Below, piece by piece: positions 53,879-64,000 of a DNA stretch of 64,000 bases. The notes beneath the pieces are model-generated. The model had not been told where the DNA came from and ran no database searches. It worked only from the letters and a program-made list of their open reading frames with translations. Source of the stretch: Misgurnus anguillicaudatus (lineage: Eukaryota; Chordata; Actinopteri; Cypriniformes; Cobitidae). Positions within the stretch are counted from its first letter, which is position 1. Each line of letters begins with the position of its first letter. The position numbers and the translations under genes were made by a program. The stretch is from contig NC_073358.2 of assembly GCF_027580225.2 (NCBI RefSeq), forward strand, positions 6,577,501-6,641,500. Direction: 5' to 3'.

Positions 53879-56300
53879 CTAGATATTAAAGTTTGAGGAC
53901 AAACTTTATGTTGGCTTGAAAAAGCGTAGCTTGAACGTTTAAAACGGTTTGACAGAAGTTTAGTTTAGTAGGCTATCTGGCTGTTAGAATGTTTAAGTAT
54001 GAAGGTAGCATGATTAGCATGAAGTTAGCCTGATGTTAGCATGATTAGCATGAAGCTAACATGATGCTAGCATGATTAACATGAAGCTAGCATGAAGCTA
54101 ACATGATTAGCACGAAGCTAGCATGATTATGTAGCATGATTAGCATGAAGCTAGCATGATGCTAGAATGATTAGCATAAAGTTAGCATGATGTTAGCATG
54201 ATTAGCATGAACCTAGCATGATGCTAGCATGATTAGCATTAAGCGAACATGATGTTAGCATGATTAGCATGAAGCTAGCCTGATGCTAGCAGGATTAGCA
54301 TGAAGCTAACATGATGCTAGCATGATTAGCATGAAGCTAGCATGATGCTAGCATGATTAACATGATGCTAGCATGATTAGCATTAAGCTAACATGATGTT
54401 AGCATGATTAACATGAAGCTAGCATGATGCTAGCATGATTAGCATGAAGCTAGCATGATGCTAGCATGATTAGCATGAAGCTAGCATGATGCTAGCATGA
54501 TTAGCATGAAGCTAGCATGATGCTAGCATGATTAGCATGAAGCTAGCATGATGTTAACATGATTAGCATGAAGCTGGCATGATTAGCATGAAGCTAGCAT
54601 GATGCTAGCATGATTAGCATGAAGCTAGCATGATGTTAGCATGAAGCTAACATGATGCTAGCATGATTAGCATGAAGCTAGCATGATGCTAGCATGATTA
54701 GCATGATGCTAGCATGATTAGCATGAAGCTAGCATGATGCTAGCATGATTAGCATAAAGCTAGCATGATGCTAGCATGATTAGCATGAAGCTAGCATGAT
54801 GCTAGCATGATTAGCATGATGCTAGCATGATTAGCATAAAGCTAGCATGATGCTAGCATGATTAGCATGAAGCTAGCATGATGCTAGCATGATGACCTAA
54901 AGATTAGCATGAAGCTAGCATGATGCTAGCATGTTTAGCATGAAGCTAGCATGATGCTATCATGATTAGCATGAAGCTAGCATGATGCTATCATGATTAT
55001 CATGAAGTTAGCATGATGTTAATATGATTAGCATGAAGCTATCATGATGTTAGCATGAAACTAGCATGATTCTAGCATGATTAGCATGAAGCTAGCATGA
55101 TTCTAGCATGATTAGCATGAAGCTAGCATGATTCTAGCATGATTAGCATGAAGCTAGCATGATGTTAGCATGATTAGCATGAAGGTAGCATGAGGCTAGC
55201 ATGATTAGCATGAAGTAAGCATGAGGTTAGCATGATTAGCATGAAGCTAGCATGATTTAACGTGAAGCTAGCATGATTAGCATGATGCTAACATGATTAG
55301 CATGACGCTAGCACTATTTAGCGTGCAGCTAACAAGATTTAACATGAAGTTAGCATGATTTAGCATGAAGTTAGCAAGATTTATTATGAAATTAGCATAA
55401 AGCTAGCATGAAACTAGCATGAAGCTAGTATGACTTAGCATGGAGCTAGCATGAACCTAGCATGACCCAAAGACCCAACCCCCATGTCTCTATGATGTTC
55501 AGACCAAGAGATATAAGGCTTTGTTTATTATGTTGCTAGGGTGCTCAAATTTGGTTGCTAGGGGCGTGGCTTAATGCCTCAATAAGAATCCTATTAAGAC
55601 TGATTGGATGCCTGAGTAAAATGAGCCCACCCCTATGTCTCTATGACACTCTGGTGTAAAGATATCCATCTGGGCTTTTTATAATGGTAGTCTATGGGAG
55701 ATGTTGCTAGGGTACCCAAAATTGTTGCTAGGGGCGTGGCTAAATAGCTTTGGGGCGATCCTAAGAGACTGATTGGATGACTGAGTAAAATGAGCCCACC
55801 CCCATGTCTCTACGACACTCTAAAGTAAAGATATTCCATCTGGGACGCGTTTATTCCCTTATATGGGCATGCTTCCTGCCCCATTATAAGTCAATGGGAA
55901 ATTTTGGGGGCCTCTTACACCCCAGGGGTACAGCTTACACCCCATTGTGATGTATGTTCTTACAGAGCCTGTCAGCCACCTTAAATGTGGTAAGCCACAA
56001 GTTTCTACAAGTTTCTCACTCGCAGCTATGACGCGTCAAAGTTTGTCTCAATGTTAAGTCAATGGAAATTTTGGGGTGTTCGAGACCCCCGTTTAGGAAT
56101 TCGGAAGGTCCCATCAGTTAGAAAAGATATAGCACACTAAGTCAGACCAGTCTGAAGGTCTGTGGAAAAGTTGGTGCATGTAGCTTGAAAGCCCTAGGAC
56201 GATTTCGGGTCAGAAATTTTGGGGGGAGAAAAAGAATAATAATAATAATAATAAGTGTAATAGCAATAACAATATATTGGCTTTTTCAAAGCCAACATAA
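53879..56300 (-). mobile_element. Helitron/Helentron-like element 4 (31-bp array)
   Basis: On the minus strand it starts TTATGTTGGCTTTGAAAAAG (56300), includes the conserved block (about 56250-55480), then the array. It ends CAAGCCAACATAAAGTTTG, a hairpin (53907-53888) and CTAG at 53882-53879, followed by TTGAAATGT. It is a near-identical inverted counterpart of element 2. Confidence 0.75.
53998..55465 (-). repeat. 31-bp satellite, inverse orientation of the 14.3-kb array
   Basis: On the plus strand the unit reads GCATGATTAGCATGAAGCTA then GCATGATGCTA. About 45 units occur with point variants and occasional indels. Confidence 0.95.
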
Positions 56301-58255
56301 CTAGATAGAAAAGTTTGTTGACAAACTTTATGTGGGCTTGACAAAGCCTGGCCTGAACGTTTAAAACGGTTTGACAGAAGTTTAGTTTAGTAGACCATCT
56401 GGCTGTTAGTATGTTTAAGTATGAAGCTAGTCTGATTTAACATGAAGCTAGCATGATTAGCCTGAAGCTAGCATGAAGCTAACATGATTAGCATGAAGCT
56501 AGCATCAAGTTAGCATGATTAGCATGAAGCTAGCATGATGTTAACATGAAATAGCATAAAGCTAGCATGATGCTAACATAAATTAGCATGAAGCTAGCAT
56601 GAAGCTAACACGATTAGCATGAAGCTAACATCAAGTAAGCATGATTAGCATGAAGCTAGCATGATGCTAACATGAAATAGCATGAAGCTAGCATGATGCT
56701 AACATGAATTAGCATGAAGCTAGCATGATGCTAACATGAAATAGCATGAAGCTAGCATTATGCTAACATGAATTAGCATGAAGCTAGCATGATGCTAACA
56801 TGAATAAGCATGAAGCTAGCATGATGCTAACATGAATTAGCATGGAGCTAGCATGATGCTAACATGAATTAGCATGAAGCTAGCATGATGCTAACATGAA
56901 TTAGCATGAAGGTAGCATGATGCTAACATGAATTAGCATGAAGCTAGCATGATGCTAACATGAATTAGCATGAAGCTAGCATGATGCTAACATGAATTAG
57001 CATGAAGCTAGCATGATGCTAACATGAATTAGCATGAAGCTAGCATGATGCTAACATGAATTAGCATGAAGCTAGCATGATGCTAAAATGAATTTGCATG
57101 AAGCTAGCATGATGCTAACATGAATTACCATGAAGCTAGCATGATGCTAACATGAATTAGCATGAAGCTAGCATGATGCTAACATGAATTAGCATGAAGC
57201 TAGCATGATGCTAACATGAATTAGCATGAAGCTAGCATGATGCTAACATGAATTAGCATGAAGCTAGCATGATGCTAAAATGAATTAACATTAAGTTAGC
57301 ATGATGCTAACATGAATAAGCATGAAGTTAGCAAGATTTATTATGAAATTAGCATAAAGCTAGCATGAAACTAGCATGAAGCTAGTATGACTTAGCATGA
57401 AGTTAGCATGAAGCTAACATGACCAAAAGACCCAACCCCCATGTCTCTATGATGTTCGGATCCAGAGATATAAGGCTTTGTTTACTATGTTGCTAGGGTG
57501 CTCATATTTGGTTGCTAGGGGCGTGGCTTAATACCTCAATAAGAATCCTTAGAGACTGATTGGATGCCTGAGTAAAATGAGCCCACCCCCATGTCTCTGT
57601 GACACTGTGCTGCAAAGATATCCATCTGGGCATTTTATAATGGCAGTCTATGGGAGATGTTGCTAGGGTGCCCAAAAATGGTTGCTAGGGGCGTGGCTTA
57701 ATAGCTATGGGATGATCCAGAGAGACTGATTGGATGCCTGAGTAAAATGAGCCCACCCCCATGTCTCTATGACACTGTAAAGCGAAGATATTCCATCTGG
57801 AACGTTTTATTCCCTTATATGGGCGTGTTTCCTGCCCCGTTATAAGTCAATGGGGAATTTTGGGGGCCTCTTACACCCCAGGGGTGAAACTTACACCCCA
57901 ATGTGAGGTATGTTCTCACAGTGCCTGCCAGCCTCTTCAAATGTGGTAAGCCACAAGTTTCTACAAAATTCTCGCTCGCAGCTAGAACCCGTCAAAGTTT
58001 GTCCAATGTTAAGTCAATGGGACTTTCGGAATTTTAATTTCCCGTTTTAGGAATTCTGTAAGTCGGATCCCTTCAAAAAGTCATAGCACACTTCTTCAGA
58101 CCAGTTAGAATGTCCGTGGAAAATTTGGTGGATGTAGCTTGAAAGCTGTCGGACGAGTTAGCTGCAGAAATTTAGTCTCAGAAGAAAAATAATAATAATA
58201 ATAATAATAAGTTTAACTACAATAACAGTATGTTGGCTTTGTCAAGCCAACATAA
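56301..58255 (-). mobile_element. Helitron/Helentron-like element 5 (32-bp array)
   Basis: On the minus strand it starts TTATGTTGGCTTGACAAAGC (58255) with a perfect hairpin, then the conserved block and a 32-bp array. It ends with hairpin AAAGTTTG/CAAACTTT (56329-56310) and CTAG (56304-56301), directly joined to the first base of element 4. Its right flank on the plus strand is TTAAACAAAACA of the hAT-type element. Confidence 0.78.
56418..57425 (-). repeat. 32-bp satellite (ATGAATTAGC-ATGAAGCTAGC-ATGATGCTAAC)
   Basis: About 28 units of 10+11+11 bases. The central units (about 56790-57270) are almost identical, and the edges are diverged. It is related to, but distinct from, the 31-bp arrays. 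Confidence 0.95.
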
Positions 58256-59319
58256 TTAAACAAAACATTAAATTATACAAAGTAGTGCTGCCTTATTTTT
58301 TTAAGGTTTAATTTCACAGAATTCATGATAAATTAATGTAGTTTATAATAAAACTGGGGCCCCCCTGGCACCATCTCGTGGCCCGGACCCCAGTTTGAGA
58401 ACCACTGATAGGAAACCAAAACATTTGTTATTTTCGACAAGGTATTTGTTCAAGAGTTCAATTTAGCAAGTAGTCAGACCATTACAAAAACTGAAACCGG
58501 AAGTAAAGGTCGGACCAGACGTGTATCGCGTCACTGCATGTAGGTCAGATGAAATGGTCTATATAAATGTGAAGGTGTACATCACCTTTTCATCTCCCCC
58601 CCATTTCAAAATGGCTGCACAAGGTAAGGGGTTAAAGAGCATCTTGTGCTTTTTTATAGGCAAGCGTTTGGGGAGGAGTTAATACTAATTCAATTTGAAA
58701 AGTGACATAGAAATAGAACAAAATTGTTAAGTTTTCCTATTCATTTTACAGCATACAATTGGCGTTTATATCATAGATTTTGTTTTTAATTTTTAGATCA
58801 CACTATAGACAATTTCATCATACGCACGTGCGTTGTCGCGGTTAAGCGTCTGGTCAGAACTTTACTTCCGGTTTCAGTTTTTTTGTTTAATGGTCTGACT
58901 AGCTGCTAAACTGAACTCTTGAACAAATACCTCATTGAAAATAACAAATGTTTTGGTTTCCTAGGTAATCTACGTGTTGTTTATTTTGCTTGTTATATAT
59001 ATAAACTACTTTAAAAGGACTTTGTTCTTATTTATTCTTAGCAGAGTTTTCCGGAAGTTACTTGATGACCACGAAAGCCGCTTGTTGCTGCATGAAAACG
59101 TCTATACATAAACTCCTTTTTAAACCACTGAATGTCTCACACAACTACTATTTACGAAGGGCTGAAGTTGAAATACAGCAAACTTTGAGATCCAATAATG
59201 CAAAAACTCATGAAATATTAAGATATATTCCTGTATCGCATAACTCAAGCTTTTGAATGTCTGGTACTAATGCATGAACATACATGTGTAAAGGCTCTTA
59301 AAGTCTTGTGTGTTTTCGT

Positions 59320-59440
59320 GTGTTTAGTGGGCAGAGCATTGTGTTAACAGTCCAAAGGTCATGGCTTCAATTTCCAAGGAACACATATATTTATCAAAAA
59401 TGTGTATGTATGTACTGCATGCACTAAATGCAATTTCTAA
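59320..59440 (+). repeat. tRNA-derived SINE fragment
   Basis: GTGGGCAGAGCATTGTGTTA (box A-like), then AAGGTCATGGCTTCAATTTC (degenerate box B, GGTTCGAATCC-like), looks like the head of a fish tRNA-derived SINE. The tail is not clear. It is not a functional tRNA gene because box B is altered and no cloverleaf was found. Confidence 0.55.
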
Positions 59441-60142
59441 CTCTGATGTGAATTTTTACTGGATGCACCCAAATATAATGTTAACATTTCAGCAGTTGCT
59501 TCAAAAGAAAAAAGATATAGCATTTGGTTTACCTCCATCATTGATCCATGCAGCAGATCTTACCCATCACCAATGTGATCTGGGGCTATCAGTACACACA
59601 TCTCTCATCTTTAGTTTCTCACAGAACTGCTGGAGCCCAGCCAGATGAGTTCTCCAGCGACATGATGATACCCATATCGAGTTTGTCCTCTGATGCTTTG
59701 CTAATAGCATTGACATCGGGGTGAGAAGTGGACTGCGAATAAAGAATGAGTCCTGGCAGGAGATGGACCATGAATTACTCAATTTGGGATAAAAGTCTTA
59801 CCTCAAATGTACTTTAGGATACTTTAATAAAATAGAGTGAAATTTTATGATACTCGATATATGCATGAATAGCCAGACTCTTCCTGCACAATACTGTGCA
59901 ATAGCCACGCTTTTCCTGCAGATTATACAATGTAAAATTAATAATCAAATTGTGCATCTTGCTAGTAGAACACAACAAATCATTTAGGATTAAGATCAAG
60001 ATGCCAAAATATTATAGCATTATTATAATTTAATGATATCAAAACATCCTAAAAAGAATAATATATATATATATAGGTATTTATATACAGTACACATAAT
60101 ACAGTATATATAATAGATAGAGCCCCAAAAACAGATGTCACT

Positions 60143-60146
<4 letters not shown>

Positions 60147-60178
<32 letters not shown>
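60147..60178. repeat. (AAT)n microsatellite
   Basis: A run of about ten TAA/ATA trinucleotides. Confidence 0.85.
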
Positions 60179-60539
60179 TGCATTCTAAATATATGCATAT
60201 GAATCAGAATCAGAATAGTGTTTTTAAAATGTCTGTACTTCTGCAAGTGTTTTATGACAATCTTTTTGGTGATCTTTCAGTTTACTCTGCAAAACTGTTA
60301 GATAATTAAAAAAAAAAAATTTAAATGTACTTTTTTGTATTTTTAATGTTTATTCTATTCAGAATTATTGTATGTTATACTTTTTAACAATTTGTTATTT
60401 TATCCTCTGCATATTTCGTCTTCTTAGATTCAACTTTGTGTTGCTTTATTTGTTGCTATGCTTTGTACATTTGCACTTTTGTTGTTAACTTTATATAACG
60501 TATTTTACTGTTTTCATGTGTAATAATCTGATGCATATT

Positions 60540-60854
60540 TACTCAACAGGTGGGGCTTTAATGATGTGTAATACAGCAACAACCACAGGATTGTGCACGT
60601 CTGAATCTGACAGACAGGCGAATCTGATTGGCTTCGTGTCCGGCTGACGTCAAAACTTTCCAATGTAGCGGAAGCCGAAAGTTTTTTTCAGTTGTAAAAT
60701 GATCTCTCGTGCGTGTGGATATGCAGTGCGCGATGTGTGAAAGACAAAATGATCGCAGGCAATTAATACGGTGAGCCCGAGCCGTTAGAGAGCATCCGAG
60801 ACATATTTACTGACTTTTCCCTCTCAATTGGATTACATATTGTAGCGCGTGAGA
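60540..60854 (+). promoter_or_regulatory. Putative promoter and 5' UTR of the BCR/ABR-family gene
   Basis: The GC content rises before the first exon, and the segment contains TGACGTCAAAAC (CRE-like, 60646). No TATA box was recognised. The transcription start cannot be set from sequence alone. Confidence 0.4.
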
Positions 60855-61548
60855 ATGTGGGAACAGGAGGAATTCGAGAAGCATTGGAAAAACGAGTTTC
60901 CCGAAGGCGAGGTGCCCGTGATGAACCTCAGCTCGGTGGAGGACATAGAGACAGAGCTGGAGAAATGCAAAGCCAACCTGAAGAAGTTACAGCAGGCGCT
61001 GTCTGAGGAAAAGTTCAAGGTGATCTACCTGCAGGCCACCATCGCTCAGAAAAAGAAAAGTTACGACCATAGATGGGTTAACAATCCGGAGGACGAGAGT
61101 TTAGAGAGGGGCAACACTAGTATAACAACCCCCGAAAGTAAATGCGTCGATGAGGTGCTTAAAGGCAGTAAGACAGGTAAGCCCATTCTCGTACCCCCTC
61201 GCAAAAAGCCCGGCGATGTCCAAGAAGAACATACATCGGATCGTGACGTAACTCAGCCGGACGGTAAACTCGTTGGCGAGCGACGGGACAGCGACAGCGA
61301 CCACGACTACGAAGACGAGGCACTAAACGAAAACTTCTTGCAAAGAAATATAGTTAATCCCAAAAGCAAAGTCCAGGATATTCGTCGGGGGAACCCCTTG
61401 ATCCGTATAAATCGAGATTTGGACTCTGATGATGGGAGAATGTCTCCCTCACTGCCGCTTCGCGGCTTTCACGGCTCCGGACGCAGCACACCTGACAGGC
61501 GCAGTGATGGATACTTGAGCTCCGACCATGAAGACTCTTCTTCCGTAG
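60855..61548 (+). CDS. abr: BCR/ABR-family RhoGEF-RacGAP, first coding exon
   Basis: BCR and ABR combine an N-terminal region with DH, PH, C2 and RhoGAP domains; only the N-terminus is inside the window. The ATG at 60855 gives MWEQEEFEKHWKNEFP. Residues 4-75 match the BCR oligomerisation coiled coil: FxxxWKxxFPxxExPxMxLxSVxDIExELExCKA, then EEKFKVIYLQAT and KKKSYDHRW. DYEDEALNENFLQRNI later on parallels DYEDAELNPRFLKDNLI of BCR. The rest is charged, Ser-rich and low in order. A GTAG|GTAGGA donor ends the exon at about 61548 (61544 is an alternative). abr is preferred over bcr because aspa is adjacent, as both map to human 17p13. bcr remains possible. Confidence 0.68.
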
Positions 61549-61881
61549 GTAGGACACACTTTTAACTTTCAATAACCCACACAGCTGTTGTTGTGTTGCA
61601 ATGTTACTTTCAGCAGGAATGTGAGCTGATACCGGTTGTCATTTAGGCCTATCAGATCGGCAGGTATGCTTGTGACAGTATTCCGCGGTTATTGCTTAAT
61701 GACTTTTCATTACTGGATTTTCCCGATATGACTCTTGTTTCATGCAGTACCTTTGTTAGTGACATTTTTTCAGGTTCCCCTATGTAGGCTATGTGCGTCA
61801 GTAGCATGTGACACTCTGTGTTTTGGACTTTTTAGCTTCTTGGCATGCCTCATTATTTCAAACCAAGTGACATTTTTATTA

Positions 61882-64000
61882 CAACCCTAAAACAGAAAAA
61901 GTTGGGACACAGTAGAAATTGTGAGTAAAAAAGGAATAGAATAATTTACAAACCTCATAAACTTATATTTTATTCACAGTAGAATATAGATAACATATCA
62001 AATGTTGAAAGTAAGATATTTTGAAATGTCATGCCAAATATTGGCTCATTTTGGATTTCATGAGAGCTACACGTTCCAAAAAAAGTTGGGACAGGTAGCA
62101 ATAAGAGGCCAGAAAATTTAAATGTACATATGAAGAGTTTGGTTCCAAAACGCCATAAACGCCATTTTTGAAAAAAATGAGTTACTGCCAAAATCAGTAT
62201 TATATCAGGTCAGTAGTTAAAAGTAAATTATTAATTTTACGCAAAATCCAATATCCGCCGTGTTATTCTGTCATCTTTTCTCCCTTTTTTCCCAAAATGC
62301 GATAAACGCCACTCCCCCTTTTTTACAGAACCCAATAAATCCATTTCTGATATTACAGCCCACCAGTCACGCAATGTAAGCAAACAATGGCGGACGCGCT
62401 GAGTACACGGAGTCCTAGTTTTCCTCATCTACTTTGTACTTCGTGATCAACAAACAAAACAAAATAATACTTTAATTGCATCGCTAAACCTGTGATGGTT
62501 TTCTATGACGGGAAAGAAACGTAAGCCATCAGCATCTAATAATTTCCCTGAGAGACACTTCGGGAGACGGGTGCTTCTCCCGACAGCATCAAGCTTCTCA
62601 TGCTAACACATTGACCCCAGAGGATCTTATGAAAAACTTTCCATAATTTTACTCAAAGTCAACGAAAATCGAGCAGGACCAAAAACATTTTACAGCTGAT
62701 CGCCGTGAAAGACGTTAAGCGACGACGTAACCGCAATGACAGTGATCTTAATATGACAAAGTAAGTGTTTTGATTAATGCCATTAATGTTTATATTTTTA
62801 ATTAGTGTGTACAACTAGTCAACTAAACGAATATAACATGGCAAAGATGAATGCACATTTATATAGGCTATTGATTCAATAGATTTATAGCATTTTGAAT
62901 AAAAACTTGTCATGGATTTATTGCATTTTGTGGAAAAAATAATCAGTTTTTATAATAAATCTTTGAAAATCAACTTATGGATTTGAATTTTTTATGTTTT
63001 TATAACCTAAAGATGCTATGTGAAAGTTTGTAACAGAAAATAGTTGTTTTCATCTTGTCACTTTCTTGGTATAGAAAACACGTTTTTACCAAAATTTGTC
63101 AAAATGGATTTATTGCGTTTTGGAACCAAACTCTTCATATAAGGAACAGTTGAAAGACCAATTTGCAACTTATTAGGTCAATAAAAAGAGCCTCTCAGAG
63201 TGGCAGTGTCTCTTAGAGCTCAAGATGGGCAGAGAATCACCAATTCCCCCAATGCTGCAGCGAAAAATAGTTTTCTGAGTTTCTCAGAGAAAAATTGCAA
63301 AGAGATTGAAGTTATCATCATCTACAGTGCATAATATCATCCAAAGATTCAGAGAATCTGGAACAATCTCTGTGCGTAAGGGTCAAGGCTGAAAAACCAT
63401 ACTGGATTCCCGTGATCTCCGGGGCTCTTAGATGGCACTGCATCACATACAGGAATGCTACTGTAATGGAAATCACAACATGGGCTCAGGAATACTTCCA
63501 GAAAACATTGTCAGTGAACACAATCCACCGTGTCATTCGCAGTTGCCAGCTAAAACTCTATAGGTCAAAAAAGAAGCCATATCTAAACATGATCCAGAAG
63601 CACAGGCGTTTTCTCTGGGCAAGGCTCATTTAAAATGGACTTTGGCAAAGTGAAAAACTGTTCTGTGGTCCAACGAATCAAAATTTGAAGTTCTTTTTGA
63701 AAAACTGGGATGCCATTTCATCCGGACTAAAGAGGACAATGACAACCCAAGTTGTTATTAGCACTCATTTCAGAAGCCTGCATCTCTGATGGTTTGGGAT
63801 TGCATGAGTGTGTGTGGCATCGGCAGCTTACACATCTGGAAAGGCACCATCAATGCTGAAAGGTTTATCTAAGTTCTAGATACATATGATCCCATTCAGA
63901 TGTCGTCTCTTTCAGGGAAGACCTTGCATTTTCCAACATGACAATGCCAGACCACATACTGCATCAATTACAACATCAAGACTGCGTAGAAGAAGGATCT
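61882..64000 (+). mobile_element. Tc1/mariner transposon, decayed, running off the window
   Basis: TA then CAACCCTAAAACAGAAAAAG with GTTGGGACAC at 61880-61910 is the left terminal repeat of a common fish Tc1-like family. From about 63220 the transposase is recognisable: PINTERMITTENT blocks such as the first-helix region (MGRESPIPPMLQRKIV), then SSSTVHNIIQRFRESGTISV, WAQEYFQKTLSVNTIHRVIR and a degraded catalytic part. Several stops and shifts break it (for example TGA after GTCAAGGC near 63390 and TAA at 63633). The right end lies beyond the window. A 1-kb element is inserted at 62132-63136. Confidence 0.85.
62128..63140 (+). mobile_element. About 1-kb inverted-repeat element with exon-like core, copy 2 (complete)
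   Basis: The element (62132-63136, 1005 bp) starts GAAGAGTTTGGTTCCAAAAC, ends GTTTTGGAACCAAACTCTTC, and is flanked by ATAT on both sides. The flanks rejoin to GTACATATAAGGAACAG, the expected uninterrupted Tc1 sequence. Both copies share an exon-like stretch ending AATATGACAAA|GTAAGTG (donor at 62761), coding in part for LIAVKDVKRRRNRNDSDLNM here. No known transposase motif was recognised. Confidence 0.85.

Larger units (their letters stand above)
53765..58407. mobile_element. hAT-type MITE (CAGTGGTTCTCAAAC) split by Helitron-like pair
   Basis: The left part (53765-53878) and right part (58256-58407) match the intact 23106-23376 element. Sequence resumes at the same point, ACATTTCAA before and TTAAACAAAACA after, where the intact copy reads ACATTTTAATTAAACAAAAC. 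Confidence 0.9.
53737..58990. mobile_element. Palindromic element, host of a three-level nest
   Basis: AACAACACGTAGGTTACCTA (left) and TAGGTAATCTACGTGTTGTT (right, near 58962-58981) are outer arms of one palindrome. After removing the intervening hAT element, the left arm continues at 58408 with GGAAACCAAAACATTTGTTA, mirrored by TAACAAATGTTTTGGTTTCC (about 58941-58960). The arms include AAACTGAAACCGGAAGTAAA. The core holds a TATA-type box, CATTTCAAAATGGCTGCACA and a GTAAG donor. Confidence 0.7.

Noticed and set aside
59320..59395. A tRNA gene
   Set aside because: Only degenerate A and B boxes of a SINE are present, with no complete cloverleaf.
60849..60854. A GTG upstream of the BCR/ABR-type exon as start
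   Set aside because: GTG is not a normal start in vertebrate nuclear genes; the ATG two codons later is the better choice.
63412..63633. A 73-residue frame as a functional Tc1 transposase
   Set aside because: It is only the middle of the transposase; stops and shifts before and after it show a dead copy.

Overview
The window looks like a piece of a cyprinid (carp/zebrafish-type) teleost nuclear genome. The genes are split by GT-AG introns and encode vertebrate proteins. The spaces between exons are packed with short inverted-repeat DNA transposons typical of cyprinids, a Tc1/mariner copy and large satellite arrays. No bacterial, organellar or viral gene was seen.

Genes, left to right. A single exon at 1.42-1.53 kb matches the cytoplasmic tail of MCAM (CD146). 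Two complete tandem copies of the C11orf54 (PTD012) zinc-dependent ester hydrolase gene lie on the minus strand (exons 6.51-17.77 kb and 19.19-23.65 kb); both have eight exons in matching phase and encode 319 residues. A broken exon 3 of a third copy lies between them. A two-exon minus-strand gene (26.47-28.12 kb) encodes a THAP domain fused to a transposase-derived DDE domain whose catalytic residues are altered. Divergent from it is a gene that fits TAF1D (29.09-34.50 kb), an RNA polymerase I SL1 subunit; its lysine-rich tail is cut by a 4-bp tandem duplication, with about 470 more codons open in the shifted frame (to 35.91 kb). Aspartoacylase (aspa) follows, with six exons (37.33-47.86 kb) and 313 residues. 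At the right, the first coding exon of a BCR/ABR-family RhoGEF/GAP gene (60.86-61.55 kb) opens a gene that continues past the window. The head-to-head C11orf54/TAF1D order resembles the human 11q21 neighbourhood; aspa plus abr recalls human 17p13.

The most striking structure is a family of Helitron/Helentron-like elements. Each has a 5' end beginning TTATGTTGGCTTG, a conserved block of about 0.8 kb, a central tandem-repeat array, a copy of the 5' end in inverted orientation, a terminal hairpin and a CTAG end. Three lie head-to-tail in intron 1 of one C11orf54 copy (11.39-17.51 kb). Two more lie head-to-tail in the opposite orientation at 53.88-58.26 kb. The arrays differ in sequence and period (about 139, 31, 18, 31 and 32 bp). 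The second pair sits inside a hAT-type element whose uninterrupted relative is at 23.11-23.38 kb, giving an empty site within the window; that hAT element sits in turn inside a palindromic element.

All calls come from reading the sequence and from remembered family features. No database search, alignment program or folding program was run.
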